64,000 nt of DNA from Carpediemonas membranifera (Eukaryota > Fornicata): NCBI GenBank assembly GCA_019828565.1, contig JAHDYR010000012.1, positions 1 through 64,000 of the forward strand, given 5' to 3'. The notes under the pieces are model-generated. The model saw only the letters and a list, made by a program, of their open reading frames with translations, did no database searches and had not been told where the DNA came from. Of the stretch, positions 20,385-31,436 are shown in pieces (within the stretch, counting starts at the first letter, position 1; each line of letters begins with the position of its first letter). The translations under genes were made by a program, and so were the position numbers.

Positions 20385-23300
20385 TCATCGCCAGCGGCGA
20401 CGACGAGCCAGCGTCTCGAGGGGTGCCACAGCCGTCGGGTGATCCAGTAGATAGGCGTCCAGGGCTTGCAGGCGGTAGTTCTCCTGGTTTAGCGGGATCT
20501 AGGAGTCCTCCTCGGGCTCATAGCCCTTCCAGCGGACACGGAGACGGCGACCCTTCATGTCGAGGTCCTTGACGGACTCGACCTCAAACTCACGGTCTTG
20601 GCGGGCTACGAGTGCCCGAAGTTCTGCGAGTGACTGGCCTCGGCGGCGGTGGAAAGGCCGGAGGCGCTCTGACGCGACGGTGAACTGGTCGGCGTCGTCG
20701 GTGAGGGACTGAATGATGACCGATCCCTTGACCTTCCCCTCCTGTATGACGCGGAACGGGCCGCGCCACTTCATGGCCAGCTTCATCGGCTTGATGGGGG
20801 CCAGCAGTACGAGGCTCCCGCTGGTATAAGCTCGGTAGGTCGTGGACGCAACACGGCCGAGCTTCTTGGCATGGTCGCGGGAGACAGAGTTCCTGGCTCG
20901 TGTGTAGCGCTCCTCCCGACTCTGAGTATCCTTGTGGAAGCCGTCGTGACCAAAGAGGAGGGTCAACGGGGACTGATGGGTCACGGGGTGTACTCGCGAG
21001 TTGAGTATGAGGGCCACTTGCGGGAGCATGTCGCTCCAAGCGGCTTCGTGTTCATCTACGAGCGTCCTCATGTGACGGGCGATCTCAGCATTCATGCGTT
21101 CGACCTTTCCGTTTGCTTGGGGGTGGTACGGCGTAGAGAAGCGGTGTTCGATCGTGAGGCTTCTTGTGAGCTCTTCGATTAAACTGTTCTTGTACTGCGA
21201 GCCTTGGTCCGTCTGTATGAACTCCGGCACGCCGAACGCGGCGCAGAACTTGTAGATTGCGTCGGCGGCGTCTTTTGCTGACGTAGTGTGCGTCGGGAAT
21301 AGAGAAACGTGTCGAGAGAACGCGTCTACGATCACGACGACGTACTTCTGGCCGTGTTCGTCCTGGGCAAACGGGCCCAGGGTGTCGACCTGGACGGACT
21401 GGAAGGGTATTGTCCGCAGGTCTGGGTGTTGGGGGACCGGCAAGCGCTGGCCTGGGCGGACACGCTGGCACTCGGTGCACGTTGTGAAGAAAAAAAGCTC
21501 GGGCATCCTCCCACATGCCGGGCCACTGGACGCCCGCCTTTCGCAGACGGCGTATCATCTCGGGGGGGCCCACATGACCAACCGCGGTGTTGTGCACCTT
21601 GGTGAGCTCAGCTTGTGGGTCGATCATGACGAAGTCCTCGCCTCTCCCGTTCACGTGCACAGCGTAGACAGTGTCGACGTTGAGGTCGGGGAGGACACGA
21701 GATAGGGCGTCTGCTACCGTGTTAGCCTCGCCAGCGACATGTTCGAGAGTAAACGTGAATTCGTTCATCGTAATGCGCCAGCGAGCGATCTTCGCGTTCT
21801 GAGGGTACCTCTTCCGGATAAATACCAGGTTACGGTGATCGGTGTGGACGTGGAGCTTGGGATGGCACTTCAGGAGCGGCGTCAACTCGGAGGAGGAGAG
21901 GGCGTGTAGGATTCCATATAACTCCTGCCTCATATGTGGACCATGCCTTCTGTGTGGTCGTGAAGCTCTTGGCGAAGAATGCCACTACTTCAGCGTCCGG
22001 CGCGTCGGGTCGGCCTTGGATAAGTACACCGCCTACTCCCCTGCGTTGAGGCGTCGGTGAACAGATGCCACTCCTTCGACAGGTCGGGATAGGCCAGGGT
22101 GACCCGGGAGCGGACCTGCTCTTTAAGGCAGGTGAGGGCATGCTCGTGGCGAGCCTCCCAGGTGATGGTGACCGTCTTGCTGCGGTTCTTGGAGCCTGCC
22201 TTTGCGGGGACGCCAGCCAAGAGCTCCGACAGCGTCGCGAGGTGTTTCTGAGCTTGGGGGAGGTGTCGGGCCACATAGTTGAACTTACCCAGCACCATGC
22301 GCAGCTCCTTCAGGTTGCAAGGGCTACGGAGCTCCGTGAGAGCCTTGATGCGGTCTTCGGTCACTCTGATGCCCTGTTTGTCCATGATAAACCCAACAGA
22401 AGTGATCTCTGAGGCACCGAGCGTGCATTTGGCGGCTCCGAGGCGGAGGCGGGCCTTCCGGAGGAGCTCGAAGACGCAGCCAAGGATCGTCATGAATTCC
22501 TTGGGAGACCTAGCATAGATGAGGACGTCGTCTAGGTATACTTCCACGCCACGGTGGAGCACGGGTGCTAGTACCGTTTGCATGATGCGTTGGAAATAGG
22601 ACGGGGCACGGGTGAGGCCGAAGGGGACCCGGCGGTACTGGAAGTATCCGTCGGGTGTGACAAAGGCTGACAGCGGAAGGTCTTCCTCTCGAAGTGGGGC
22701 CTGGTGATAGCCTTGCTTGAGGTCTAGCGAGGCAAACACCGTGCAGCCTGCGGCTGCGCGAAGGAACTCCCGGATGTTAGGTAGCGGGAAGTTGTCTGGC
22801 GGCGTCAGGCGGTTGATCTGCGTGTAATCAACGCACAGTCTCATGCGTCCGTCCTTCTTTCCGACCACAACAATGGGGCTGGCCCAAGGGCCTTGGCTCG
22901 GCTCGATGATGCCGGCCTGAAGGAGACGCTCGCATTCAGCATCGACTGCGTCTCTGGCCTGCGGGGCAAGACGGCGCGGTGCAGACTGGACTAGAGGGGC
23001 ATCTTCCGCGATGGGGATGTGCATCGGCGGCACATTGGCGCCCTCTGGGGGAATATCGCTGAAGAGCTCGGCGTATTGATTCACGAGCTCAACTATCTCC
23101 GGGCGGAGGTCGTCGTTCGGGATCTGAATGAGCGATAGCGGGTCCTCGGTGGCTGGAGCGATGGAGAACACAGGTAGCGGGATATCGTCATCCTTGGGGT
23201 TGTCGGGCTGGGCGCTGAGCTTCAGGAATAGCTCGTCCTTACACAGGACTCCCAGGCTCCGTAGCGTGTCGGTCCCAATCAGAACCTTCTGAGATTGTCC

Positions 23301-24584
23301 GGGAATGACGGCGGCGATGATCGTGGTGTGGACCGGGCTACCGACTAGGGTGGCAGTGAGGGAGGTCTCGATGAACTCATCCACAGATAGGGTACTGCCG
23401 AAGGCCGGGGTGGCCGTGATGGGCTCTCGGGCGACGAGTTTGGCGCTCTTGGCCTCAAGAAGCATGTGCGCGAGAGGCTCGGTGATACACGTGACGGAAG
23501 CACAGGTATCGATGATGGCGCGCATAGAAATGTCACCGATCGCGGCTTCCACGGTAAGAGGTCCCGTGGACGCGGAGGTATCACCGTCTAAGAGGAAAAC
23601 CTCATGATCTTCGACCTGTTCTCCATTATCGAGGGTGTTCACCACGCGAGGGGCACTTTGGCGAGCGGTGTTGCCTCTGGCGGGGCGAAGGGATCCATTC
23701 TCTCGGTTCCATGCTCTGCGGCCTGCGCGATAATCGGGAGCCCAGAAATTTCCAGGGGATTCGCGTGGCTGGGCGAAGGTCTGGCGTCTCTGGTCGGGAT
23801 TATTCCGCGGCTGATCCTGGCGGCCCGGGTTGGGTCCGGTCAGCGGCTTGGGACGATAGGGGGTTATGAGGCCCTGACGCTGAGGCCCAGTGGGGGCATG
23901 GCCCCGACCCGCGTAGTATCCGAAGCGCTGGGCCTTCTCGCGGGCCTCGTCATCTTCATCCGCGATCTTGAGAGTTAGCTGGATGAGGTCCTGCAGAGAG
24001 GACGGACGTTCTACACGTTGGGCATAGTCAACGGCATCTCTGAAGGCGGCGGGCCTCAAGCCCTGCGCAAAGATGCGCTGATGAGCCCGAGAGGCCGACG
24101 TGGTCTCGCTGGCGGCCGGAACGGTGGTATCGGCCGGGGGCTCTGGTTCGGTGCCGTCAGTGTTCCCGGCGAGGATGGATTCGTCCGCCTCAGGGGTAGC
24201 TGGCGGGGTGGCCATGAACTCCGCAGAGCCCAGGACATCTGTAAACGCACGAGCATAAGCTCGGATAAGGTTGGCGCGCGACACGGCGTGGTTCGCATCC
24301 ACCTGGCACTTCACGGCCTCCAGACGGAGACGGAGGTCTTGAGGGTCTCGGGGCGCCAAGAGCTGGTTAACCCAGCGGATTACGTCGTCGTCGGACTGGG
24401 AGGCCAGCGAAACGTTGTGCTGGACCTCTAGGGCACCTTGGAGTTCAGCGTCTAGGAAGGCAGCGTATGTGGCTGCGGGGTAGAAGATTTTGAACTGGAT
24501 CATCGTTCTCTTGAAGTTGGCCCAGGTCTTTGGGCTCAATTCTTGTAGTGCTAGTTTAGGAACCGGCACAGGAACGTTCTGCAT
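20385..24584 (-). pseudogene. gag-pol: G4 gag-pol polyprotein, three lesions
   Basis: The ATG at 24584 opens a continuous frame of about 864 codons covering gag, protease (IIDTCAS, with Cys where Gly is usual) and RT (VYLDDVLIYA active site; VPFGLTRAPSYFQ). It then shifts frame near 22000 into RNase H (HTDHRNLVFI) and back near 21500, at a run of seven A on the coding-complement, into integrase (VDTLGPF, QTDQGSQY, HPQANGKVERMN). A TAG at about 20498 replaces the conserved Trp after EPEED in the C-terminal chromodomain (RVRWKGYEPEED). Coding then continues to a TGA at 20385. The LTRs are almost identical, so the lesions are recent or partly sequencing errors in homopolymers. Confidence 0.88.
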
Positions 24585-24601
24585 CAAACTAGTATTAATA
24601 C

Positions 24602-24730
24602 TGTTTGTTTCGCAGACGAAACGGGGGGTGAAGCTTTACAAGCAAAACAAAAAGACGATTCGGGACCCTGCCCGGGGATCGGATCGGATCATCAATCAAA
24701 TAAATATTTGATTGAAGTGCCGCGCTGACA
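24602..24730 (-). repeat. G4 5' LTR
   Basis: 129 bp, the partner of 19900-20028. The 12-bp palindrome overlaps its last base at 24602. Confidence 0.93.
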
Positions 24731-24847
24731 GGCCGGTGAGGCTCTTCTCCCCCCTTTTGGGGTAGAACCAGGTCAGCGCGTCGAGGATGTCGGGGAAGAT
24801 CGCGTTGAGGTCAGTCTCGTCCATGAGGCGTAAGCTTAGCCAGGTGC
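24731..24847 (-). pseudogene. Host gene X, middle segment between G4 and G2
   Basis: 117 bp coding for a segment with MDETDLNAIFPDILDALTWF. It is bounded by the GGCC duplication of G4 and the GTGC duplication of G2. The frame joins 30763-30900 on one side and 19663-19895 on the other without a stop. Confidence 0.65.
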
Positions 24848-24970
24848 TGTGGTTCAATGGGTGTTGAACTTTTTACTGAGGAGAAGACTCGACACAAGGG
24901 TGTCGAGGAGAAACTCCTTGACTATTAAATATAACGTAAATCTGTGTAACTTTGGGTAGGACCCACAACA
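24848..24970 (-). repeat. G2 3' LTR
   Basis: 123 bp, TGTGGTTC...CACAACA in plus view. Identical to 30640-30762. Confidence 0.95.
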
Positions 24971-25565
24971 CTGCCCCTCCATGCCTGGTATAGGCATGAC
25001 AGAGAGACTTGACGTCAGCATTTCACCAAAGGCCTGGACGGTGCCACCCGACCGCCAACGGTGACTCATAGGGCTGGCAACCCCATGGCCTGAGTGCTTT
25101 CGCATCTAGCTGAACGAAATCAAAATGATGGTATCATGATCTAACTGCGGTACCGCTATGTGAGCTCTGTTTCAAAAATGGTGAAACGTGACGGAGAGGC
25201 TTACCACTGCCCCTCCACGGCCTTCCTAGGCCGTCTTCACAAACCTTATACGTGTTATATGCCATTCCATGTAATTCGAAGGCCAAGAACGATTGCTCTA
25301 GCAAACACTGCCAATGCTGAGCCCTTATCGCTCATAATCACACAGACGCCGAAAAACGTACTTAGAAGCTCCAATTCGGCTCCGTTGAGGAGTTCTGAGG
25401 CTTCTAATTTTCTGCGTCCAACTGTACTTGAATAACAACATCAAACTGACCGGAAGGAGCACTAGGAAGCTCCTAATGCCTTATTACCGACAATAAATGC
25501 ATGCTTGAAGACTAAGATGACCTTGTTAGTTGTTCCTTCGACCGTTTCCGAGAAAAGTGCAGGAT
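24971..25565. other. G2 3' noncoding region
   Basis: About 595 bp between the 3' LTR and the antisense gene. Short GGAAGCTCC/GAAGCTCC motifs occur near 25365-25470. No open frame with recognisable content. It presumably contains the 3' untranslated region of the G2 transcript and the promoter of the antisense gene. Confidence 0.5.
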
Positions 25566-26671
25566 ATGTCGCCGTCAACTCATTTGATGTCGGACAACAC
25601 AGCCGTAGAGGCCGTTCTGAAGGAAATTCGTGCCAAAATCACCGAACTTGGTGATGACGATCTGGCTAGGCCACTTATTGTTGCCCATACGTCCGTTTGT
25701 CGTTCCCTTCGCGCTCAGAAGTATCGTGGACGCAAGCGCATGGTCACCGACAATCTGTAAGTAACAAACATCAACCGTGAGGTTATATAGTCACCGCGTG
25801 CAAGCCTCAGAACGCATCACTCGCACCCTGACGATGACGACTCTGATGCCCCACGACATCAAGGCCGAGGTTGCCCGACGCCTGGAAGGTTACACCAACT
25901 CCATCGAGCTGCCGCTCCAGCGAATCTTTGACGCTATTGAGCAAGGTCGTCTGAACGACGCAGCCGTAGTGCAGGACGTGAAGCTGACCCAGCAGGTCTT
26001 GGCTCTCGTGGCTCACTGCCAGGTCGCGCTTGCCGGTGTGAGGGCCCACCTCAAGCTCGGCAGGAAGCGCTTGACCGATGGCGACATCGTGTCGGCCGCG
26101 ATCCGGGGCCGCGACATCACGCTGGGTGGGTCTTCGCCCGGTAATGGTCACTACTCTGCAGCTCTCGTGGCGGCTGTGCGGACTGCCGGCGGGGTCAAGT
26201 CGGACACTACAGCGCGCGGATATCTTAACCGCCTGTTGGTCCTCGTCCTCGCACCGGACTACTTCCGTGTCGCTGTCTACGGCATCAGCCGGCGCATCCC
26301 GGCTCCCAACGACTTCTGGGCAACCCTGGTCAGCCGCTTGTGCCACGACGGCTACCTGCCCGCCATTGGCGATGAGGCTCACTGGGAGCCGCTTCAGGTC
26401 TCTGATCCGGACCGCTACTACACTGTCACGTGCGTAGTCCGTCACGAGTATCTGAAGACGACTTGTGGTCCCGGGTCTTTTTGTGTTGATCCTGCAGTAT
26501 GACGGATACTCGGGACTCAGCATCGTGTCCCTCAACGCTGATCTCTGCCTTGTCCGGTGTGTGCGAGAGTACTTGGCTGAGAACGCCCTTGAGCGCCACG
26601 CTGACCCGACTTGGTTGGTCGAGCTGACGGACACGGAGGAGACGGAAGACGAGGAATCTAGCTCTGAATAA
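25566..26671 (+). pseudogene. Antisense accessory gene inside G2, one intron, one frameshift
   Basis: The ATG at 25566 (MSPSTHLMSDNT) reads to 25756. A 34-nt intron (25757-25790, GTAAGT...TATATAG) joins it in frame to 25791 onward. The protein has a long helical part (VQDVKLTQQVLALVAHCQ), then TARGYLNRLLVLVLAPDYFRV and ISRRIPAPNDFWATLVSRL. Near 26462 the frame shifts by one base, after which a good continuation (FVLILQYDGYSGLSIVSL) ends with an acidic tail at 26671. The gene runs opposite to gag-pol and lies between pol and the 3' LTR. I do not recognise the family. Canonical splice sites make it a real gene, at least ancestrally. Confidence 0.6.
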
Positions 26672-26713
26672 ATCGTTTGTTCCTCGAGGATACAGCTTCG
26701 ATGTTGAGAAGTT

Positions 26714-29640
26714 TTACAGACCGTCACGCTTGGCTTGGTCAGACTTCAAATATGTATCGAGGGCTTCCAAATCTTTGACGTGCGAATAAGGTTCGAATGA
26801 AGCCTCTGAATCCTCGAATCCGACCCAGTGTACGAGGTACTCGCGCCTTGACTTGGGGCCCGAGCCTCTAGAGCGTGAGATGCGCTCGACATGCCACTCA
26901 TCGACGGAAGCGGCTGCGAGGTCATAGATCTGTTGCTCCGAGAGCTTGCCTGGGTCAAATCTTCGCACACGTGCCGCGTCTACCTTGATAGTTGGACCGT
27001 CCGCTGACTGACTGAGGTCTTGGACCTCATATGCGACGACAACACCATCACGTTTGACGGCTGCGACACGCCTCATGGGGCCGCGCCAGCCCGGGGCTAG
27101 CTTGCTCGGTGGTCTTGGGTAGTATTTGACCAGCACGAAACGGCTCAATATCTCGCTTCTCGATGAGGTTGCCTTTGCGAGAGCGTCTTCGCGCATGGCT
27201 CTAATCCTTGCTTTGGCGAGTTGGATGGCGGCATCGGCTGCGGCTAGCTTCGACTGTGGCGGACCAGCCGAGGCGGCATCCGTGATATAGATCGATGACG
27301 GTATTGATAAATTGGCGCCAAACATGATCTCGGCCGGAGTCAACCGGGTCGGGATCCTGGGCATTGAGTTGACCAAGAATTGGGCGACTGGTAGGTGTGC
27401 TACCCAATCGTTATTCCTTAACTCCAGCTTCCTGGCTCTGAGGATGCGTTCGACCTCCTTGTTCGCGCGTTCGACGACACCGTTGCTCTGGGGATGGTAT
27501 GCTGTCGTTATGTGGACGTCGAACCCCATCTCTTCGGAGAGGCGTTTGAACAGAGCGTTTTTGAACTCTGAGCCCCCATCCGATTGGACGACTTCGGGGC
27601 ATCCGTATCGTAGAATCCAGGTGTTGACCAATGCGTTGGTAAGGTAAGGTAACCAGCGGGAGCACATGTCGATCATTACTGTCACGTAGGACAGGCCGTT
27701 GACCGTCGGTAGCGGACCCATGGTGTCAATGGCCACACGCCGGAACGGGAGGTCTACAGCTGTATGCAGGCCGTCGGGCGTATCAACAGGAGGGCGGGCC
27801 AAGACTTGGCACTCTGGACACGCGGTAATCACGTCGTCTACGACTTGACGGGAGACAGACAAACCGTCGGCCCTAAGTTGCTCGGTTGTCATCCGGCGAG
27901 ACAGATGAGCTCCTGCTGTGAGATGAGCGCGGGATACCTGATCCCTCGACGCCTGTTGCATGGAGAATACTCTCGAGAGACCGTCGGCTCCACCGTTGTC
28001 CAGACCGGCGATGTGCTGTAGGGTGAAATCTAAATCGGCGATCGAATCAGCCCACCGGCGGACCTTGGCGTTGGTGGACCGGTACATATAGAGTAGGTTC
28101 CGGTGATCCGTGAGAATAGTAAAGCTCTCCCAGCACAGGAACTTGCGCCATCGTTGTAACGCTGCCACGATAGCGTAGGCTTCTTTCTCACCGGTACACC
28201 AGCGTGACTGGACGTCGTTGAACGCACGCGACATATAGCAAACTGGTCGGCCCTCTTGGAGTAAGACTGCTCCGTACCCGACATCGGATGCGTCAGTCAT
28301 GACGGTGTGAGGCTTAGTCGCGTCGAACATGGCTAGAGCGTCGGCCGAACATAAAGCTTGTTTCAGATCGTCCAGCGACTTCTGAAGAACGTCTCGAGGG
28401 GGTCTGCCGACCGGACATGGCGTCTAGCAGAGGCTTAGCTCGGACCGCGAAGTTGGGTATGTAATCGCGGAAATAGTTGAGGAATCCGTTGAGACCCTGC
28501 ATGCCCTTCGTGGATGAAGACAGCTTGAGGTTCGCGATATCTTCGGTCCGCTGGGGTGAGATCTTCACGCTGCCTTGGGATATGATCCACCCGAGGAACT
28601 CGACCTCTTGCCGACCGAACTGGCACTTATCTCGGCCGAGCTGAAGGTTAAGCTTGTCAACGCGTTGCATGACTTTTTCGAGGTTTCCCAGGTACTCGTC
28701 CTCATCCGCACCCATGACGATGATGTCATCAATGTATATGACACAGGCGGAGCCCACCAGACCCTTGAACCCGTCTTCCATCGCCCTCTGGAAGTACGCT
28801 CCGGCGTTACGTAAGCCGAAGGGCATCCGTGTATATTGGTATTGACCAAAAACAGTACGGAAGGCGGTTAGGTGACGGCACCGTTCAGTAAGAGGGATCT
28901 GATGGTATCCTGCTGACAAGTCTAGGGTAGCGAACACAGACTTTCCGGACAGTTGAGTGAGAACTTCGTCTATGCGAGGATGGGGTAGTCGAATGGTTCC
29001 GTTAGTTGATTGATCTCGCGGAAGTCGACGACAAAACGCGTCTTTCCCCCCTTCTTTGGAACTATGATGGTAGGGCTCGCGTATTGAGACTGGCATGCCT
29101 CGATGTAGCGCTTTGCCAGGAGCGTATTAATGTGCTCTTGAATGATCGGGACTTTCGGCGGGGGAACATAGTACGGCCGAATGTGTACGACTCTGTCGCC
29201 CTTGAGGACCAAATCATACGGTTCGAGCCGGCTTGGCTCGGTACGGTCCACGAATGTCCGGGCGTAACGCTTGAGGATGTCGGCCTGCCTCTGAGAAAAG
29301 GAAGAGGACATGGCTCTGGCTTGCGCGACGTACTTCTCGAATGTAGGTGGTTCGTCGCTGGCTGCGAGCTCGCTGGTAGGCTCAGACAACGAAGGGAGAA
29401 GGCCGATCTCCACCATCTGAGGGTAACCCAGGCATACATCGAAAGCGGTCGACAGGACGTAGGCCTTAATAGTGATAGAGCATCCGCGCGGAGTGAATGG
29501 CGAGGGCGCTAAGACGAGGCGGAAGGATACCTGACCATCGGCCTCTCTGACGCCGCCCACTGTCTCGATAAGTGTCTTCTCGTGTGAGATCCACTTCACT
29601 GCCTTGCCTTGGCAGAGCTTGGGTCAATGGTTGCGCAGTC
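26714..29640 (-). pseudogene. pol: G2 pol (protease, RT, RNase H, integrase, chromodomain), frame-broken
   Basis: Three frames (29599-28970, 29096-28314, 28330-26714) cover pol. RT is shown by LDLSAGYHQIPLT, MPFGLRNAGAYFQ and YIDD. RNase H has MTDASDVGYGAVLL. Integrase has a zinc-binding end (ACPECQ), IDTMGPLP, QSDGGSEF and NGVVERAN. The C-terminus is a chromodomain (YLVHWVGFEDSEASFEP), which targets integration to marked chromatin in chromoviruses. RT changes frame near 29000, near the RLPHPRID segment, and again near 28350. With identical LTRs, such lesions may be recent. Confidence 0.88.
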
Positions 29641-30618
29641 AGCGCCCGAGTCGAACAGGACGGACACGACTTGCTTAAGAATGCTAGCCTTGACGGAGGG
29701 GAGGACACTCTGACGGGAACCGAGAGAAAACACACAACGAGCTGAATTTACCTCAGAACGGCAGAATTCAGCTCGGTGGCCCGGCTTCTGGCACTTGGAA
29801 CAGGTTGTCTTCGGAGCAGGGCATCGGCGAGCGGAGTGACCGACCTTACCGCAGTTGAAGCACACGAATGGCTTCTTCTCGTGCTTGGGCTTGTCGATCG
29901 GCTTGCCTTTTGAGGGGGCTACGTTCGTGCGGTCAGGCTCGCGTCGATGAGGGTTCTTCGGACCGCTCCCCGTGTGCCGTGTATGGGAGGGCGTGGTGTT
30001 GGTACGCTGTGAGTCGGAGACCCCCGCAGCGCCGAAGGAAGCGATCATCTCCTTGGACTCCTTGAGGTCGCGTGACATGACGAGGACATCAGCCATTGCG
30101 TCCTTGAGATCCTTGCGCTCCGTTGATTCTCTGACTCGATACATGATGCGACTGTTGTTGGGGAACTTGAAGCAGCGGCTGTACGTCTCCTTCAAGACGT
30201 CCTCGGGATCTTCGGGTTGAACGAGCTTCAAGAGCAGATTGAATCGGCGGTTCACTCGAGCAACCTCATCAGGCTCGAAGGACTTGGCGGGGACTCGGAA
30301 GAGCTGTAGACGCATGCTCGGGCGAGAAGGTCGAAGGGCAGCACCGAGGCGCTTGAGGACTCGTTCATCTTGGGCTGCGACACGACGTTTCTTACGGAGC
30401 TTCGCGGAGAGCAGGAGAGGAGTGTCTTCAACCTCTTCGTCGTCGTTAAGGCCTGCTAGCTCTGCTATGCTAGGCTCGATGAGGTCAATAACATCATCGC
30501 GGCCGCCTAAGGCGCGATGATCGTGGAGGTTATCCGCAAAGTCCAAAAGAGCGTCCATGGAGGACTTCTTCAGGAGAGGCGGATTCTTCTTCAGGCTTCT
30601 GTAAGTTTCCGTACCCAT
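29596..30618 (-). CDS. gag: G2 gag with two zinc knuckles and protease start
   Basis: 340 codons from the ATG at 30618 (MGTETYRSLKK), 22 bp inside the 5' LTR. A capsid-like helical region includes VARVNRRFNLLLKLV. Two CCHC knuckles follow (CFNCGKVGHSARRC and CSKCQKPGHRAEFC), then a retropepsin motif VLFDSGADCATID. The stop at 29596 overlaps the next frame, so protease-RT would need a frameshift near 29615. This is the reference for the disrupted gags of G1 and G3. Confidence 0.9.
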   Translation of the reverse strand: MGTETYRSLKKNPPLLKKSSMDALLDFADNLHDHRALGGRDDVIDLIEPSIAELAGLNDDEEVEDTPLLLSAKLRKKRRVAAQDERVLKRLGAALRPSRPSMRLQLFRVPAKSFEPDEVARVNRRFNLLLKLVQPEDPEDVLKETYSRCFKFPNNSRIMYRVRESTERKDLKDAMADVLVMSRDLKESKEMIASFGAAGVSDSQRTNTTPSHTRHTGSGPKNPHRREPDRTNVAPSKGKPIDKPKHEKKPFVCFNCGKVGHSARRCPAPKTTCSKCQKPGHRAEFCRSEVNSARCVFSLGSRQSVLPSVKASILKQVVSVLFDSGADCATIDPSSAKARQ

Positions 30619-30639
30619 ATGTTTTGGTAGTACTAGTAC

Positions 30640-30762
30640 TGTGGTTCAATGGGTGTTGAACTTTTTACTGAGGAGAAGACTCGACACAAGGGTGTCGAGG
30701 AGAAACTCCTTGACTATTAAATATAACGTAAATCTGTGTAACTTTGGGTAGGACCCACAACA
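30640..30762 (-). repeat. G2 5' LTR
   Basis: 123 bp, identical to the 3' LTR. The palindrome AGTACTAGTACT begins on its last base. Confidence 0.95.
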
Positions 30763-30900
30763 GTGCGGAGGTTCCCGTCTGGGACGAACTTCTCACTGGT
30801 CAGGATGCTTCTCTCGGCCTCGACTCCCTTAGCCACGATGTGGACGTGGGTCTTCTGTGGCCCCGAGTCGTCTTCCAGTCTTCTCAGCTCTGTACATACT
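30763..30900 (-). pseudogene. Host gene X, 5' segment
   Basis: Codes for LEDDSGPQKTHVHIVAKGVE and KFVPDGN, then meets G2 at the GTGC duplication. Upstream an in-frame TGA lies near 30910, with an AACCAG acceptor-like site just after it, so the true start is probably in another exon that I cannot place. The product is unknown. Confidence 0.5.
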
Positions 30901-31111
30901 GGTTTTCACGAAGGAACGGTTCCCCTTTAAAGTGGAACCGTTCCCCATTTCAGACATTTTTTTCACAACAAGGCTGAGTAGAATCTTCTAAGTGGTATAC
31001 ATGCACTCCCCTACCAGTAAGAAGCATGCATACCAACTTTCAAATTCTAAATCCTGCTAGAAAAAAGTAACATAGGGACAAATATTCCTTGGGAGTTCAG
31101 ACTCAAAAATC

Positions 31112-31172
31112 GGGCAGGGGGGAGGAAATGGTCCATAAGTACGCCTTATGGGTCGCTTCCTCCCCTCTGCCC
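31112..31172 (+). ncRNA. Hairpin module followed by a T-run (copy 3, outside E1/E2)
   Basis: The arms start GGGCAGGGGGGAGGAA and end TTCCTCCCCTCTGCCC, and a T-run follows at 31175-31179. Compared with the copies in E1 and E2, A-T pairs become G-C pairs on both arms. The downstream GATTTGCC-GATTTGACACATGTT phrase is also shared. Confidence 0.4.
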
Positions 31173-31300
31173 TATTTTTATTGACTTCTGATTTGCCAGA
31201 TTTGACACATGTTCGAGGTGAGTCTTAGATTACTCAATATGGCCTCCTGATTCAGTAGATAGACTCCAAAATGTCCAACTCGTACTCAAAACCAATTTAA

Positions 31301-31365
31301 ACAGACGTCTGTTGCAAAATCTGCCAAAAACGCACTTTAAAGTCATTTTTGCAACAGACGTCTGT
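31301..31365. repeat. Perfect 19-bp inverted repeat upstream of kinase gene 2
   Basis: ACAGACGTCTGTTGCAAAA (31301-31319) and its complement (31347-31365) are separated by 27 bp. Each arm contains the palindrome ACAGACGTCTGT. It lies about 70-135 bp before the kinase frame. It may be an operator-like site or a miniature foldback. Confidence 0.6.
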
Positions 31366-31436
31366 GGAAATGGTCTTTAAGCTCTCTGCTGCCGATTTGA
31401 CACAACTACACAAGACTAACTACAGTAATACGTACA

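Larger units (their letters stand above)
19900..24730 (-). mobile_element. Ty3/gypsy element G4, near-complete
   Basis: 4,831 bp flanked by GGCC (19896-19899 and 24731-24734). LTRs are at 19900-20028 and 24602-24730, 129 bp each, differing at only a couple of positions. A polypurine tract (GGGAGGGAAG on the coding strand) lies just inside the 3' LTR. The palindrome AGTATTAATACT (24591-24602) occupies the primer-binding position. It is inserted in host gene X. Confidence 0.93.
24848..30762 (-). mobile_element. Ty3/gypsy element G2 with antisense accessory gene
   Basis: 5,915 bp, flanked by GTGC (24844-24847 and 30763-30766). The 123-bp LTRs at 24848-24970 and 30640-30762 are identical by eye, which indicates recent insertion. 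A purine tract (GGAGGGGCAG on the coding strand) adjoins the 3' LTR. The primer-binding position holds AGTACTAGTACT (30629-30640). gag and pol are on the minus strand. A 1.7-kb region between pol and the 3' LTR carries a plus-strand gene. Confidence 0.93.

Noticed and set aside
24848-24970. Solo LTR
   Set aside because: It pairs with 30640-30762, is identical to it, and the outer flanks share GTGC, so it is the 3' LTR of G2.
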